Assembly (NCBI RefSeq): GCF_001658025.2
Contig: NZ_CP014007.2
Location: 2,294,001 to 2,358,000 of the forward strand
From: Kosakonia oryzae
GTDB taxonomy: Bacteria; Pseudomonadota; Gammaproteobacteria; Enterobacterales; Enterobacteriaceae
Reading direction: 5' to 3'
Length of the DNA: 64,000 nucleotides
Every line of letters starts with the position of its first letter. Position 1 is the stretch's first letter. The notes beneath the pieces are model-generated. The model made no database searches, was not told where the DNA came from, and saw nothing but the letters and a program-made list of their open reading frames with translations. Made by a program: the position numbers and the translations under genes. This document shows, piece after piece, positions 49,887 to 59,559 of this stretch.

Positions 49887-51244
49887 GACACCCCCATAAA
49901 GACGGCCTGGACTTGCAGATCGTCGGGCGCATCATCCCAATAAAACGCCAGGCTCTGCTCCTGGTCGATCTTCTTCCACAGCTCATCCTGTTGGTTCAGT
50001 TGGTAATAGACCGCGTTTTTGCTCTGCGGCACGCCACGCGGAGCGGGATTCAGCGCCGTAGCGGCAATCCCCGGCAGCGCATGTTGAATCAGCTTACCGA
50101 TCGCCGAACCCGGTGCCACTTTGAAACCGCTGCTCTCGGTTGTGCCGGGGAGTTGCTGCTCTGAACGCAGCCGCAGCAACACGCTGTCGCCCTGTTGTCC
50201 GCCGAGTGACGACAAATCGCCGATAAAGATGCGTTGGCTGGTCGGCACGAAGGTGATCCAGACGTTATCTTCCAGCGCCAGGTTATTGAGCAGTGAAAGC
50301 AGAAGGGTTTTCGCGCTGGCGAAACAGGCGTAAAGGTCATAGTGGTCATACGGCAACAGGCGCATCGTCTCACCGGCCCATTCACCATTAAATGAACAGC
50401 GATCGCTGAAACTGGAGAGTTCGCCAATCAGTTGCGCCAGCAGACCGTAAACAGGCCACGGATGCATGCCCGGCGTACGACAGTAGTGGTGCAGCAACGG
50501 CAGAACCCGGTTAAGCGAGCGCATCACCAACAGTTGCGTCATATCGCCGCGCTGGGCGGTATTGCTCTGTTCCGGGCGTTTGTACTCCTCGAGTTTATAG
50601 GCGCGGTTTGCCAGCTCGGCATACAGACCGTCCAGCAGATTTTTCAGCACCGGCGTGCTGCCAAGGCTGACCAGTGGAGGACAAAAACTGGCGTCAGGGA
50701 TCACCCGATCGGTGTCATAGCGCAGCCGCAGAAGGGGAATAAATTCACAATCCACCACCGCCTCTTTCTCGCTGTCGGTGAGGATCTGTACGTTATAAAG
50801 AATGCGTGAGACGCTGCACTCCGGCCCGTCGAAGTAGACATCTTTCATTACGCCTTCTTCCGGTGCTTTAAACCAACGGCTGTTTGGCGAGTCACCGACA
50901 TTCACATGGCCTGGGTCGAAACGGCGCAGCGCCAGCCATAGGGTTAACGGTTTCTCCAGTTGTTTCCATGCCTGGCGAAATTGTCGCGGCTGCAGGCTAC
51001 AGTTGCCGGGAAACTCCAGATAATCCCCGGAAGGTAACAGCGCCTTCAGGTGTTCAATTTTTAGCGTGAAATCAACCAACGTTTCCGGGTTAAACACCAA
51101 CTCAATCAGCCCAACATTCCACGGCTGCGCCAGTTGGCGATGGCGTGACAGCATGTAGTGATGATGCAGATCGACAGACTGCAAATGTTGCGGCTGTAGA
51201 TAAACACCCGAATACCAGTAAATCTGCTGAAGTTCTGGGTACAT
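49883..51244 (-). CDS. tssK: T6SS baseplate protein TssK
   Basis: This 453-aa protein joins baseplate and membrane complex as a trimer. The opening YWYSGVYLQPQHLQSVDLHHHYM is the diagnostic TssK start. ATG 51244 is used because the longer in-frame start at 51292 lies inside tssJ. It overlaps tssL by 4 bp. Confidence 0.92.
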   Translation of the reverse strand: MYPELQQIYWYSGVYLQPQHLQSVDLHHHYMLSRHRQLAQPWNVGLIELVFNPETLVDFTLKIEHLKALLPSGDYLEFPGNCSLQPRQFRQAWKQLEKPLTLWLALRRFDPGHVNVGDSPNSRWFKAPEEGVMKDVYFDGPECSVSRILYNVQILTDSEKEAVVDCEFIPLLRLRYDTDRVIPDASFCPPLVSLGSTPVLKNLLDGLYAELANRAYKLEEYKRPEQSNTAQRGDMTQLLVMRSLNRVLPLLHHYCRTPGMHPWPVYGLLAQLIGELSSFSDRCSFNGEWAGETMRLLPYDHYDLYACFASAKTLLLSLLNNLALEDNVWITFVPTSQRIFIGDLSSLGGQQGDSVLLRLRSEQQLPGTTESSGFKVAPGSAIGKLIQHALPGIAATALNPAPRGVPQSKNAVYYQLNQQDELWKKIDQEQSLAFYWDDAPDDLQVQAVFMGVS

Positions 51245-51245
51245 A

Positions 51246-51875
51246 TCAGCTTCCTTGCCTGGCAGGGGAGGATGCAGGCGCGGGCGTCGCATTTTGCAGG
51301 CGCAGCGGTTCGCGTTCCGCGCCGGTAAACTGCGTCATGCTGTTGCTACCGAGATGAAGGGATAGCGTTACCGGCGCCAGTTGTGCATGCCAGCGCGGCG
51401 TCCACCAGCCGGAACTTTCGGTGGTGACGGGAATGCGGATAAGCGCCATATGTTGCTTTTGCGGGAACGGGTAATAACCGGCAACCACTGCGAGGTAACG
51501 GGTATTCTCGCTGCGATCGATATGCAGCGTTGTGCGCTGTCCCGGCATGGCGGCATAGCGGTCAACTTTTAAGATCTCATCCTGCGCGCCCGCGGCACTG
51601 AACAGGCTCTTTAAAGCGAAAGGGTTAGAGAGCAGTTTGCTTAGCGTATTGGCTTGTTGCGCCTGGATAACCAGTAACGTGCAGCTATTGGCGATGCCAT
51701 GTACCGCATTCAAATCCGGGTCGGTTTGAATCGCCAACGTGATGGCGCCCTGGGCAAAAGGCGCGGCAACCTGGTCAATGGCCTGCTGTTTCGTGGCGGG
51801 CGCGGGGTTTTCCTCTGCACACCCGCTAAGCAGCGCAGCGCAAAAAGCAATGATAAGGGTATGTTTTCCCGGCAT
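51246..51875 (-). CDS. tssJ: T6SS outer-membrane lipoprotein TssJ
   Basis: A 209-aa lipoprotein: signal peptide with lipobox LLSGC, Cys19 being the lipidated residue. The mature domain fits the transthyretin-like TssJ fold (TLAIQTDPDLNAVHGIANSCTLLVIQAQQAN, FALKSLFS). It anchors TssM to the outer membrane. At 209 aa it is longer than many TssJ because of a C-terminal extension rich in Ala and Pro after the conserved beta domain. It overlaps tssA by 1 bp. Confidence 0.88.
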   Translation of the reverse strand: MPGKHTLIIAFCAALLSGCAEENPAPATKQQAIDQVAAPFAQGAITLAIQTDPDLNAVHGIANSCTLLVIQAQQANTLSKLLSNPFALKSLFSAAGAQDEILKVDRYAAMPGQRTTLHIDRSENTRYLAVVAGYYPFPQKQHMALIRIPVTTESSGWWTPRWHAQLAPVTLSLHLGSNSMTQFTGAEREPLRLQNATPAPASSPARQGS

Positions 51876-52927
51876 TATTGGCTCTGTCCTGTTAATACAT
51901 TATGAATGGCATGCAGGCTGGTATCGTCGGTAAGCATCTCTTCCAGCCATTCGGTCAGCGTCATATTTGCCCAGCGGGCGGCGCGATCCATCAGAAACGG
52001 CACCGGGCTGGAGGGTTCGGTTTGGCGAAACCACGCGCCGATAGCCAGCATTTGGCTGATGGCTAACTCACGGTTCATCACCTGTGAGGTGGCGAAGGGC
52101 GACGTTGTGGTCAGCGGTGCGTCTTCTGCGCTGTCAGCAGGCGCATCGGCAGGGAGGGGCATTGCCCGTTGCGCCAGGCGTTGCAGATAGTCGGTGATTT
52201 CCGCCAGGGTCTGGCGAATCAGCACAAAAACGTCACCCTCCTGGTCCTCACTCAACGAGGCATAACATGCCTCGCATTGCCGTAGCGCAGCGGCCAGTTG
52301 TTCCGTCAGCGCAAGCTGCTGGCTGATGTCATGGGCAGAAAATTGCGTCGCCAGCCGATCGAAACTGCTCATCGACAGATCGCCTTTCTGCGCTATCAAC
52401 TCCTCGCGGCTTTCCGGGTGGCTGGTAATTTTTTGTTCGAACGCCTGAATCTCCCGCCAGGTCGCCAGCGAAGTCATCTCTTGCGCCAGCAACGGCTGGC
52501 GAAAAAGCTGCATACTGATGTCGCGATCGAGGCGCGACAGTCGGCTACGGCGCGCTAAAACGCCATCTTCCTCAAGCGAAGGCCAGCACTGAAACCAGAA
52601 CTGTTGCAGGAAGGCGCAAAGAAAATCGATGCCCGAGCACAGCCCGGCAAGCCCCTGCAAATGGCAGCGCGATTCCACAAGCCAGCACGCCAGTTGCAGA
52701 TCTTTGCTCTGCTCCGTAAGGGCTTTTTCACTCAGCGTCCGCACTTTATTCCAGTCCGCTTTGCGGGGTTCGCTTACCGACCAGTCGCCTTCGGGCAAGT
52801 AGTCCGGGTCGCTTTCACGCGCGCTGCGGATGGTGTCAAACAGCAGTTCATATTCCAGATTTTCCCCGGCAGGATTTTCCGGGCTAATTGGCGCCAGTAG
52901 TGGCGCGATATCGGCAACAAAGGTCAT
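51875..52927 (-). CDS. tssA: T6SS baseplate/sheath cap protein TssA
   Basis: This protein of about 350 aa has an ImpA N-terminal domain (PLLAPISPENPAGENLEYELLFDTIRSARESDPDYLPEGDW) and a C-terminal helical region (ALTEWLEEMLTDDTSLHAIHNVLTG type). The short C-terminus resembles the class that makes baseplate rather than long cap-type TssA, which I infer from length only. ATG 52927 or GTG 52933 may be the start; the PAAR stop lies directly upstream. Confidence 0.88.
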   Translation of the reverse strand: MTFVADIAPLLAPISPENPAGENLEYELLFDTIRSARESDPDYLPEGDWSVSEPRKADWNKVRTLSEKALTEQSKDLQLACWLVESRCHLQGLAGLCSGIDFLCAFLQQFWFQCWPSLEEDGVLARRSRLSRLDRDISMQLFRQPLLAQEMTSLATWREIQAFEQKITSHPESREELIAQKGDLSMSSFDRLATQFSAHDISQQLALTEQLAAALRQCEACYASLSEDQEGDVFVLIRQTLAEITDYLQRLAQRAMPLPADAPADSAEDAPLTTTSPFATSQVMNRELAISQMLAIGAWFRQTEPSSPVPFLMDRAARWANMTLTEWLEEMLTDDTSLHAIHNVLTGQSQ

Positions 52928-52933
52928 GTTCAC

Positions 52934-53233
52934 TTATCCGATCAGAACTTTGGGGCACCCGGCGACAATGACGCCGCCATGCGCACAGCTATCGCCCATG
53001 CGTGCGGCCGGTTTTTTGCCGATCAGCACTTTGACACTGCCCATCACGATGCTGTCGACAGGCCCGACGCAGGTCGCCATTGAACCGACGGTCGCGGCGG
53101 GAAGACCGCCAATCAGCACCGTAGGGACGCCGGGCGGCATGATGGGCCCGCCGACATGCGGGATTGGCGGAACGCCGGGCGTCACCATCGGGCAGGTATG
53201 CATATCAGAAACACGGGCCGCAGGCTGAGCCAT
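52934..53233 (-). CDS. PAAR-repeat spike tip protein
   Basis: A 99-aa PAAR protein with the repeats PAARVSDMHTCPMV, GLPAATVGSMATC and KPAARMGDSCAHGG and the conserved His/Cys residues that bind zinc at the tip. It sharpens the VgrG spike. It has no effector extension, unlike the 443-aa PAAR effector at the left edge of the window. ATG 53233 overlaps the upstream stop as TGATG; the GTG one codon earlier is less likely. Confidence 0.9.
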   Translation of the reverse strand: MAQPAARVSDMHTCPMVTPGVPPIPHVGGPIMPPGVPTVLIGGLPAATVGSMATCVGPVDSIVMGSVKVLIGKKPAARMGDSCAHGGVIVAGCPKVLIG

Positions 53234-53679
53234 CACAGACCTCCGTCAGCAATGTGGGAAAACAGCAGGCGCACGCCCTCCGTCGGAGACTCCGAGAGCT
53301 GGCAGGCTGACATTACCAGCGCACAATTCAGGATTTGCTGGCTCAGTTGCGGATCGGGATAAACCGGCTCGAGATCCGGCGGGCTCATACTTCCCTGCGA
53401 CCAGAACAGCGACAACGCAAGGGCACCTGCCGGCGTGTTAAAACCCAGCTCCTTCGCCTGTTCAAAAATGCGCCAGCGCAGCATCTCGTCGGGTTGACGG
53501 CCGTAGCGGGCGATATCATCCAGCAGCGGCAGCGCATCCGTGCTGGCAAAACGCCGAAGCAGGGCGGTCAATTGGCTGACGACCGTTTTGAAGTCATACT
53601 GCTGGCGCCACTGTTGCAGCGCTTCTTCCCAATTGCCGCATGCAAGCTGTTGATGGTGGGATAATTCAACGGATGCCAT
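53233..53679 (-). CDS. T6SS-associated helical protein between VgrG and PAAR (DUF6931-like)
   Basis: A 148-aa, helical, soluble protein with no signal peptide. It is placed between vgrG and PAAR, starts 10 bp after vgrG and is coupled to PAAR (TGATG). This position is where effector adaptors or spike-loading factors are encoded. The family name is a guess; no catalytic motif was seen. The motif [38 protein letters not shown] is distinctive. Confidence 0.65.
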   Translation of the reverse strand: MASVELSHHQQLACGNWEEALQQWRQQYDFKTVVSQLTALLRRFASTDALPLLDDIARYGRQPDEMLRWRIFEQAKELGFNTPAGALALSLFWSQGSMSPPDLEPVYPDPQLSQQILNCALVMSACQLSESPTEGVRLLFSHIADGGL

Positions 53680-53689
53680 GGTGCTCTCC

Positions 53690-55828
53690 TTAGCCGATGT
53701 TAATAATGCCGCCTGAAACCTGCGTCATCCCGCTGCCGGACACCGTGGCCATTGCGCCTTTAAGCTCTGCCGTGGCTTTCGCTTCAAGGGTGAGCAGGGT
53801 GCCGTTAATCGTAATGCCGCTGGGCGAGAGGCTGATTTTGTTGCTGCCCACTTTCAGTTCGATGCCTTGCGTGGATTCGAAGGTCAGCGCTTTATCGGTT
53901 TTGATACCGCCGCTGCCGCCGCTCACGCTAAGCATGTAGTTGCCACTCTTCAGCTCGGTGGTGTTATTGCCCGCCACGCTGAGCTTGTAGTTACCGTCTT
54001 TCACTTCGGTGGTGGTATTACCGGCGACGCTGAGTTTGTATTCGCCGTCTTTCACTTCGGTGGTGGTATTACCGGCGACGCTGAGTTTGTACTCGCCGTC
54101 TTTCACTTCGGTGGTGGCATTACCGGTCACGCTGAGGGTGTAATCACCGTCCTTTACCTCTGCGCTGGCATTGCCCGTCACGCGCTGTTGCCAGTTGCCT
54201 TTTTCCAGCGTGACGCTCATATCGCCTTCTTTCAGCACTAAGAGATCGTTGCCTTTGGTCAACTCGGTGCTGCGGTTGGCGGCGATGGTGCTGGTGGCAT
54301 CATTTTTCACCGTCAGCGCGAGATCCTTTTGCGCAATGATGGTCAGCAACTCTTCGCCTTTTTTATCGTTGAAACTCAGGCGATGGCCCTCATCGACGCT
54401 GCCTTTGGGCGTGCTGCGCGACACAAAACCGCTCTCGTTTTTCCCGGCGGGAAGGGCGAAGGGCGGCTTATTCTGCCCGTTATGCACCGTGCCGATGACC
54501 ACCGGGAAATCGGGATGTCCCTGCACAAAGCTGACCAACACTTCACAGCCGACGCGTGGAAGAAACTGCGCACCGAAATTCGCGCCGCTCCACGGCTGTA
54601 CCACCTGCACCCAGCAGGAGCAGGTATCGTCATTGGGGTTTTCTTTGTCCCACGGGAAGTGGATCTTGATGCGGCCATATTCATCGGCGTGGATCTCTTC
54701 TGAAGCCGGCCCGACAACGGTTGCCGTCAGCACGCCTGGGATCTCCGGCAGCGGATGGTTAGCGGCTGGCACCCACGGCTGATCGTTCGCTACCGCCTGC
54801 AACTGGCAAAAGCAGGCACTGCTGTTGTCGTCAAAGTTATTAACCGCTTCAAGATCCAGGCGCTGGATGTTGTACGCTTTGTCGCCGGAAGGATGGCCGC
54901 TCAGCGTGAAGATTTCGCCGCAACTCAACCAGTGCGCATTCGCCGTCGCGGCAAAGTGGCGAATATTGGCTTCTTTCGCCGCCATCACCGTTTGCGCCTG
55001 GCGGGTGATCAACTCGCGTTCACCCTGTGGCGTGATATCGGTAAACGTCACGGAGGAGATGGATTTATCAGCACTGCGGGCGCTTTTCAGATCATCAATC
55101 GCGGCGGTTTGCGGCATATTGAAGCCCTGAATCGCCACGCTTGCTGGCAGCAACGCCACGCTGGCTTCCCAGCTATCGATCGTGCCGCCGGTGATGATTT
55201 CCCCCTGATGGTGCCAGGCGAGTTTCTCTCCGCCAATGGGGGTATGGCTGGCGGGATGATCGGCCAGCACTAAGGTATGGCCCGCTGCGCTGTGGCGGAA
55301 AAAGTAGTAGATCCCTTCTTCCTGTAAAATCCGCTGGATAAAACGTAATGCCGACTCACGATACTGCACGCAGTACTCTCGCTTCGGGTACGTGCCATGC
55401 AACTGCACCTCGACATCATTGATGCCGTAACTTTTGAGCAGGGTACTGACCAGATCCGGCACGCTGGTGTTTTGCCAGATGCGCATCATGCGCCCCATGT
55501 GCAGCAGCGAAAGTGTTGGTTCGAGCGTGAAAATACATTCCACCTCATCCCCGGTGCGTTGCGCATAACGAATGCGGGTTACAACGCCGTGCAGATGACG
55601 CTGCGGTAGCGACTGACTGCCGTCGCCGATGCGACAGGAGACCGCTTCGCCATGCCAGCGTGCCAGATCGGCCTCCTTCAGTTTGGTCAGCGAACGCAGT
55701 TCGTATTGATACGGCGAGGAGAGTGATTCCTGTCCGCGAAGTGAGACCAGCAGCAGCGAATCGGCGAGGTCGCCGTTCCAGCCGATAAAGTGGTGTTGTT
55801 GCTCTTTGCTTTTTTCAATAATCGACAT
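53690..55828 (-). CDS. tssI: T6SS spike protein VgrG (TssI)
   Basis: This 712-aa protein combines gp27-like and gp5-like domains: [36 protein letters not shown], the OB region [25 protein letters not shown] and [24 protein letters not shown]-type sequence, and a C-terminal beta-helix. The helix contains 17-residue repeats (about 535-620). There is no obvious C-terminal effector domain. It lies after tssG and before the spike-associated protein and PAAR. Confidence 0.92.
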   Translation of the reverse strand: MSIIEKSKEQQHHFIGWNGDLADSLLLVSLRGQESLSSPYQYELRSLTKLKEADLARWHGEAVSCRIGDGSQSLPQRHLHGVVTRIRYAQRTGDEVECIFTLEPTLSLLHMGRMMRIWQNTSVPDLVSTLLKSYGINDVEVQLHGTYPKREYCVQYRESALRFIQRILQEEGIYYFFRHSAAGHTLVLADHPASHTPIGGEKLAWHHQGEIITGGTIDSWEASVALLPASVAIQGFNMPQTAAIDDLKSARSADKSISSVTFTDITPQGERELITRQAQTVMAAKEANIRHFAATANAHWLSCGEIFTLSGHPSGDKAYNIQRLDLEAVNNFDDNSSACFCQLQAVANDQPWVPAANHPLPEIPGVLTATVVGPASEEIHADEYGRIKIHFPWDKENPNDDTCSCWVQVVQPWSGANFGAQFLPRVGCEVLVSFVQGHPDFPVVIGTVHNGQNKPPFALPAGKNESGFVSRSTPKGSVDEGHRLSFNDKKGEELLTIIAQKDLALTVKNDATSTIAANRSTELTKGNDLLVLKEGDMSVTLEKGNWQQRVTGNASAEVKDGDYTLSVTGNATTEVKDGEYKLSVAGNTTTEVKDGEYKLSVAGNTTTEVKDGNYKLSVAGNNTTELKSGNYMLSVSGGSGGIKTDKALTFESTQGIELKVGSNKISLSPSGITINGTLLTLEAKATAELKGAMATVSGSGMTQVSGGIINIG
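53920..54182 (-). repeat. 51-bp tandem repeats in vgrG
   Basis: Five units of 17 codons ([17 protein letters not shown] and variants [34 protein letters not shown]). The two central units differ at almost no base. They build the triangular beta-helix of the VgrG needle, so copy number sets its length. Confidence 0.92.
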
Positions 55829-55840
55829 ACCTAATCCTGT

Positions 55841-56782
55841 TTAAAAGGCCGGGGCAGGTTTCTGCACCTTATGCAGATAAGTCCCCGCGCTGCTGCCAAG
55901 ACAAAAATCCACGCCTAAAGCGTGCATTCCCAGTGGGCTGGAACCGGGAGAAGAACGGCTGATCAGTAAGGAAACCGAGAAGTCCATTACCGGGCCGACG
56001 TAATCGCGGATACGCGCCCAGAGATCCTGCCAGGCTGCGCCCTGCGGAATAAAACGGCGGGAAGACTCGGCGGACATCGGGCCGAGCAAGACATCAAAAT
56101 GCGCATGTACCTCCCGCCGCGCGGCACCCAGCATTGGCGCGGTTTCCAGCCTGTGTTGAGGATTGCCGAGCTGGCAGCGCTCCTCATCGCTCACGCTGCG
56201 CCAGCCGCCGGTAAACGGGATCACCTGCGCCGGGACAGCAAAAAGCTGACTCAGCCAGCGCTCCAGGTTGACCATTGAACGCACGGGCGCGGCAAATAAC
56301 GCGGCGTGGTTCACCATTGCCGGGACGGGCGCTTCATTCGTCAGGCCGGTAAGCGCAAGGATGGCCATATTGAGCGGCGAGGAATCTGTCGATTCAGCGA
56401 GTGCGTATAAATGGTTTTTTTGCCAGGCGAGATAATCCAGGCAGTAGAGCCGGTGGCCAAAGAGATCGAAAAATGCTTTGGCGCTGCCGTCGCTGTAGCG
56501 GTACTGGCGTTCAATCAGCCACTCGGTGTACACCGAAGGCAGTGCGCCCATCGCACCGGTCAGACCATGATGAAACGCCGTCACCGTAAGCGGCTCACCG
56601 GGCGCTGGCTGGGACAGCGACTCCACGTCACCCTCCGGCGCATTCAGCGAAAGGGTTGACGTCAGATGCAGCGCTTCATCCAGTAACGTTTCATCGGTTT
56701 TTTTGCCATCGCGTAGCCCGCGCAGCAGCAGGCGAATTTGCTGATAGAAATTGAATTTACTGATAAGCGGAATCAAAGCCAT
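55841..56782 (-). CDS. tssG: T6SS baseplate protein TssG
   Basis: This 313-aa baseplate protein matches TssG: FNFYQQIRLLLRGL, NAPEGDVESL, GLTGAMGALPSVYTEWLIER, FFDLFGHRLYCLDYLAW. ATG 56782 is used; it overlaps the tssF stop by 10 bp. An upstream in-frame start at 56809 lies in tssF and has no ribosome site. Confidence 0.9.
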   Translation of the reverse strand: MALIPLISKFNFYQQIRLLLRGLRDGKKTDETLLDEALHLTSTLSLNAPEGDVESLSQPAPGEPLTVTAFHHGLTGAMGALPSVYTEWLIERQYRYSDGSAKAFFDLFGHRLYCLDYLAWQKNHLYALAESTDSSPLNMAILALTGLTNEAPVPAMVNHAALFAAPVRSMVNLERWLSQLFAVPAQVIPFTGGWRSVSDEERCQLGNPQHRLETAPMLGAARREVHAHFDVLLGPMSAESSRRFIPQGAAWQDLWARIRDYVGPVMDFSVSLLISRSSPGSSPLGMHALGVDFCLGSSAGTYLHKVQKPAPAF

Positions 56783-58572
56783 GACAGCCTCCCGGCGCGC
56801 ACCGGCCACTGGTGCAGCGTTTCGGCTTCCTGCTCGATACAGGTGGCGAGCCGGATAAAGCTATTGACCGGGGCGTACAGCGCCAGCAGGCGATCCAGCA
56901 ACGAGCAGAACAGGTAATAGTCAGGCTCATTCAGCGCCTGGTGGCGAAATGTCATCAGCACGTTGATGCCACGGGCCAGCGAGTGCGGATCGTTTTTGAC
57001 CAGCCTGCGGGTAACCGGCTGGCACTCCAGCGACTGGATCAACGTAAAGAGGGGCGTCTTACCTGGCTGCACATCACGGTTATAGAGCGCCAGCATCTCT
57101 GCCAGCTGCTGTGCGCCGCGTTCACCCGCCAGCAATTGATGATTGAGGGACAATTGCGCCAGAAAACGCCAGCGTTGTGCGCTCTTTTCCGGGGGATTAA
57201 GCGGACGCGTCGGATGGGTGAGGGCAATGGTTTTCAGCGCGGCAACGGCGGCGTCGGCGTCAAAATCGCCGTCGGGATGACCATACTGCAACTGATGCGG
57301 CAGCGAATGGTTGCTGCACCGCATGGTGATGGTCACCACTTCAGCGATCGGCGCAGCCGGGCCGGGCTGGCTTTTACTGAAAGCAATAAAACAGGTTGGC
57401 TCCACGCCGCGCGGGCCATGCACTTCCCGGTGGGTGCTCTGCCAGCACAGCCCGGTGTTGTCGGTATTGTCCGCGTGCAGGTGGCTTTCAAGCAGTGAAC
57501 GCACCGGCCAGTGATCAATGCGCCCTTCGCTTTTACGCTGCACGGTAACGGTATCGATTGACCAGACACTAATCAGCCCCGGATAGCGGTTATCCGGAAT
57601 AACCGGATGCTCGACGGTGGCATCATTAAGCGTGAGCGGTTCTGCACGCTGCGTAAACAAATTAACGGCGGGAGAACAGAACAGGCGGAAAAAGCTGGCA
57701 TCGACAATATCCGCCATTTTTTCCAGTTTTTTTGTCAAGCGGTTGCGCCTGATAACAGCCTGAATTTCAAAAGTTTCATTACCGCTGGCGGTAAAACCTT
57801 CCGGCAATTGCAGGTCAATAAAAGAGAATTTCTGCGGAAAATAAAAATAATCCAGCAGCAGAATATGGATTGGCGCAATGCGGGGATCCCGCGTAAGCAG
57901 CGCATCTTCCACCTCAAAACCCACCGGGGCGATTGCCGTGGTGGGCAGCGCGATGCTGCTTTCGCCCTGCGAAAGGCCAAGGCTCTGAAGTTCAGAACAG
58001 AGCACCGTATAAAGCAGGTTGACCGCATTGTCCTGGCCGTGCAGATAGAGGCGGATCTTTTCGGCCCCGATCGCACCGCCCGGCCAGACGCGAAACTGCA
58101 GGCGTAACTTCCAGTTCAGAATATCGCTGTCAAAATGCAGCCTTGCCGTCTCGATGCTGAGCGGCAGTAGCGTTACCGGGTAGATGGTTTGAAACTGGCA
58201 GGGCAGCGGGGCGCTGTTGCGAGTAAACAGTGCGGTTCCCGGCGCAAGAATATTTTTGCCGCTGATGCCGCTGCGCGCGGGATCGGGCTCCATCATCACA
58301 ATGCAGGTTGATGGCAGCGGACGCAGGAACTGGGGAGCCAGTGAAGCAATGAGCGCCTCGACCACTTCAGGCATATCCTCATCCAGCCGCTGATGAATAC
58401 GCGATGTTAATAAGGCAAAAGATTCAATCAACCGGCTGACATGCGGATCGGCGGATTCCCCCTCGATCATGCCAAGCCGACGGGCTATTTTCGGAAAGCG
58501 TTCAGCGAAAACGCGGCCATGCTTTTTTAAGAAGTTCAGTTCCTTCTGATAATAAGAAAGTAAACTATTCAT
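56773..58572 (-). CDS. tssF: T6SS baseplate protein TssF
   Basis: This 599-aa protein is the largest wedge subunit, with two copies joining TssG in the wedge. SLLSYYQKELNFLKKHGRVFAERFPKIARRLGM is the usual N-terminus, and EDMPEVVEALIASLAPQFLRPLPSTCIVMMEPD the next conserved block. ATG 58572 overlaps tssE by 8 bp; the more distal in-frame start 58599 is rejected as it lies inside tssE. Confidence 0.93.
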   Translation of the reverse strand: MNSLLSYYQKELNFLKKHGRVFAERFPKIARRLGMIEGESADPHVSRLIESFALLTSRIHQRLDEDMPEVVEALIASLAPQFLRPLPSTCIVMMEPDPARSGISGKNILAPGTALFTRNSAPLPCQFQTIYPVTLLPLSIETARLHFDSDILNWKLRLQFRVWPGGAIGAEKIRLYLHGQDNAVNLLYTVLCSELQSLGLSQGESSIALPTTAIAPVGFEVEDALLTRDPRIAPIHILLLDYFYFPQKFSFIDLQLPEGFTASGNETFEIQAVIRRNRLTKKLEKMADIVDASFFRLFCSPAVNLFTQRAEPLTLNDATVEHPVIPDNRYPGLISVWSIDTVTVQRKSEGRIDHWPVRSLLESHLHADNTDNTGLCWQSTHREVHGPRGVEPTCFIAFSKSQPGPAAPIAEVVTITMRCSNHSLPHQLQYGHPDGDFDADAAVAALKTIALTHPTRPLNPPEKSAQRWRFLAQLSLNHQLLAGERGAQQLAEMLALYNRDVQPGKTPLFTLIQSLECQPVTRRLVKNDPHSLARGINVLMTFRHQALNEPDYYLFCSLLDRLLALYAPVNSFIRLATCIEQEAETLHQWPVRAGRLSWL

Positions 58573-58987
58573 CGAAATAAAATACTCCCGTATCGTCATT
58601 CCAGATAAGCTGAATGGTTAATCGCTTCTGTAAGTAATTTGCCTGGACGTTAAATTGAATTTCGTCCGGCTTATCCTGCTTGCTGGTAATGGAAACCTGC
58701 GTTAACCGTGGCTCAAAACGGGCAATCGCGGTTTTCAGCCGATGTTCCATAATATTACGCCGCGGCAGCAATTCATCGATTTGCTGGAATGACTCATCAA
58801 TACCAAAGTTCAACACCGATGTATTAATAAGGGGAATCTCCTCAATGCCGGGATAACGCGCGCGGGAGCTTAATAACATTTTTAATTCTTTCAGCAAATC
58901 GTGATGCGTAAGCGCTTCGCAGTGATAATCATCCTCTTCACGAAGAGGGTGGTTATCACTGAGGGTGGAGAGTAATGAATATATCAT
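58565..58987 (-). CDS. tssE: T6SS baseplate protein TssE
   Basis: A 140-aa gp25-like protein. The GVSD-type ending of the gp25 family appears as IPLINTSVLNFGID; then RRNIMEHRLKTAIARFEPRLTQVSI, the conserved helix-strand. It lies between hcp and tssF and overlaps tssF. Confidence 0.9.
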   Translation of the reverse strand: MIYSLLSTLSDNHPLREEDDYHCEALTHHDLLKELKMLLSSRARYPGIEEIPLINTSVLNFGIDESFQQIDELLPRRNIMEHRLKTAIARFEPRLTQVSITSKQDKPDEIQFNVQANYLQKRLTIQLIWNDDTGVFYFDE

Positions 58988-59037
58988 TCCTGCGCTTCCT
59001 GGATAAAACCGGCCGCCGGGGCAGCCGGTACGCGCTA

Positions 59038-59520
59038 TTATTTAAGCGCTTTTGTCGGAATGTCGTATGTAATCGGGCCAATTTTATCGAGGCCAGTTCC
59101 AGCAGCATTCGGTACATTAATGGTGAGGGTAACTTCACCTTCAAAGACGAATGTGAGATCCATAAATAAATCGTCACGCATTTCGTAACGAAGGCTCTGG
59201 ATCTTACAATCAGTGTAGGTGATACGCTGAATTTCATAGTTCGCAGAGAACTCGTCAGAGCCGCGGTGTACAACCGTGATAGTGATATTTTTATAACCGC
59301 GTTTTAAATACTGCTCAAAAAAGTTGCTGCTTTCCTTGGTGACTAATAAGGAAATGTGAGTTGAATCAAAATAGGTACCGTCAGGGCCGGAGTAGGTGGT
59401 GATGCCCATCGGAGCATACCCTTCGATCCAGTCTTTATAAGCACTTTCCGTTGAGGCGCCTTTTACGGGTTTGTTGTCAATTTTAATTTCGATGAATTGA
59501 CAGTCCTGGAGTTTAGCCAT
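59038..59520 (-). CDS. hcp: T6SS tube protein Hcp (TssD)
   Basis: This 160-aa protein forms hexameric rings stacked into the inner tube. The signature is KDWIEGYAPMGITTYSGPDG and FFEQYLKRGYKNITITVVHRGSDEF, with CKIQSLRYEMRDDLFMDLTFVFE at the C-terminal half. It has no C-terminal effector extension. It lies 39 bp after tssC. Confidence 0.93.
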   Translation of the reverse strand: MAKLQDCQFIEIKIDNKPVKGASTESAYKDWIEGYAPMGITTYSGPDGTYFDSTHISLLVTKESSNFFEQYLKRGYKNITITVVHRGSDEFSANYEIQRITYTDCKIQSLRYEMRDDLFMDLTFVFEGEVTLTINVPNAAGTGLDKIGPITYDIPTKALK

Positions 59521-59559
59521 ATCTAATCCTTTATTAATAATGAAACAATGAAAAATAAA

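Noticed and set aside
53920-54182. CRISPR-like periodicity
   Set aside because: Repeats are contiguous without unique spacers and keep the vgrG reading frame, so they are coding tandem repeats.
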